Assembly: GCF_021462825.1 (NCBI RefSeq)
Contig: NZ_JAKEEB010000003.1
Coordinates: 62,001-126,000 of the forward strand
Length of the DNA stretch: 64,000 bases
From: Streptomyces glomeratus
Lineage (GTDB): Bacteria > Actinomycetota > Actinomycetes > Streptomycetales > Streptomycetaceae
Direction of reading: 5' to 3'
Shown: positions 63,410 to 64,000 of the stretch, piece by piece
Numbering within the stretch: the first letter of the stretch is position 1
Layout of the letters: every line of letters begins with the position of its first letter
Program-made: the position numbers and the translations under genes
The notes under the pieces: model-generated
What the model saw: only the letters and a program-made list of their open reading frames with translations
What the model was told of the DNA's origin: nothing
Databases searched by the model: none

Positions 63410-64000
63410 TCAGTGCTGGCTGATCGTGCGCGGCAGCCGCAGGCTCAGGGCCACAGTCAGGGCGATTCCGGCGAGTTGCACCAGGAGCGTGGTCACCAGC
63501 GCGTCCCGCATGCCCGAGCCGGGCACCAGCGACAGGAAGAGGGAGCCGAGCGTCGCCACGCCCAGCGCCAGCGCCGACTGCTGAGTGGTGATCATGACAC
63601 CGCTGCCGACGCCCGCCCGCGCCGGCGGCACCTCGGACAGGATGATCCGCAGCAGGATCGGGAGCTGGAGCGCCTGGCCCGCACCGGCCACCGCCGCGCC
63701 CGGCAGCAGCTCCAACGCGCCCAGATGGGGCCAGGAACGCCAGGCGGCGAAGGCCATCAGTGCCACGCCGACCGCCTGGATCAGCCCGCCGGCCGTCACC
63801 ACGCGGGTGCCGAAGCGGCCCACCAGCCGCGGCCCGCACAGCGACACCACGAAGAACGCCAGCGCCATCGGCGTGAGCGCGAGACCCGCCGGGACCGGAC
63901 CGAGCCCGGCGCCCCGCTGCAACGCCACCGCGATCACGAACATGAAGCCGCTGAAGCCGATCGAGAAGGGCACCAGCAGGACCAGCCCGCGCCGCAGCGA
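63410..64000 (-). CDS. MFS transporter, C-terminal part (truncated by window)
   Basis: The frame is open to the window edge, so only the last 196 residues are seen. They contain six hydrophobic segments with GPVPAGLALTPMALAFFVVSL and SEVPPARAGVGSGVMITTQQSALALGVA, typical of DHA2 multidrug exporters. The end lies 84 bp from the small CxxC gene. Confidence 0.87.
   Translation of the reverse strand, partial: SLRRGLVLLVPFSIGFSGFMFVIAVALQRGAGLGPVPAGLALTPMALAFFVVSLCGPRLVGRFGTRVVTAGGLIQAVGVALMAFAAWRSWPHLGALELLPGAAVAGAGQALQLPILLRIILSEVPPARAGVGSGVMITTQQSALALGVATLGSLFLSLVPGSGMRDALVTTLLVQLAGIALTVALSLRLPRTISQH

Overview
The window is chromosomal DNA from a Streptomyces or very close relative. The evidence is very high GC with G/C-ending codons, frequent GTG starts, strong GGAGG-type ribosome sites mixed with leaderless TAnnnT-ATG starts, DasR-, Zur- and GlnR-like operators, and rare TTA (bldA) codons. 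From memory, the order tricorn, HIT, RNase Z ... era, phoH, leuA, terB ... recO, uppS, zur, znu, glyS, chitinase resembles the SCO2549 to SCO2503 stretch of S. coelicolor. I could not run a search to confirm this. I see no tRNA, rRNA, CRISPR, insertion sequence or prophage gene.

Layout. 1-8.5 kb: end of a tricorn protease, HIT protein, RNase Z, an adenine-deaminase-type enzyme, an MFS pump, and a glucarate dehydratase plus PfkB sugar kinase unit. 8.5-14.7 kb: the conserved phoH-ybeY-corC-(cytidine deaminase-like)-era block on the minus strand, interrupted by a plus-strand amt-glnK pair with GlnR-like boxes. 14.9-19 kb: GH1 glycosidase with its sugar transporter, then a protealysin-type metalloprotease with its emfourin inhibitor. 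19-26 kb: leuA with a leucine leader peptide, a TerB protein and a 1315-residue STAND/TPR ATPase. 26-35 kb: a sialic-acid-like locus with secreted sialidase, NanA-like lyase, Dpp-type ABC transporter with a fused permease-ATPase, and a GntR regulator.

35-43 kb holds the least understood system: an NNMT-like methyltransferase, a 612-residue protein of unknown fold, a ParA/MinD-like protein with a deviant P-loop, two further unknown proteins and a membrane/coiled-coil protein. The first five match the actinobacterial families named after SCO2525 to SCO2521. 43.5-50.8 kb looks like a small, uncatalogued biosynthetic locus: XRE regulator, small membrane protein, an MppP-like PLP arginine-oxidase homologue, a dehydrogenase lacking its catalytic histidine, a second GTP cyclohydrolase I, a Nudix hydrolase and a DHA2 exporter. 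Five genes between 37 and 50.6 kb carry in-frame TTA codons, which points to bldA-dependent, developmentally timed expression of both systems.

50.8-64 kb is mostly conserved core: DUF1266, recO, uppS, a MINPP-like phosphatase, the zur-znuBCA zinc regulon with two Zur boxes, glyS, a GH18 chitinase with DasR-like sites, an aldo/keto reductase-TetR pair with a large palindrome, a VOC protein and the end of an MFS transporter.
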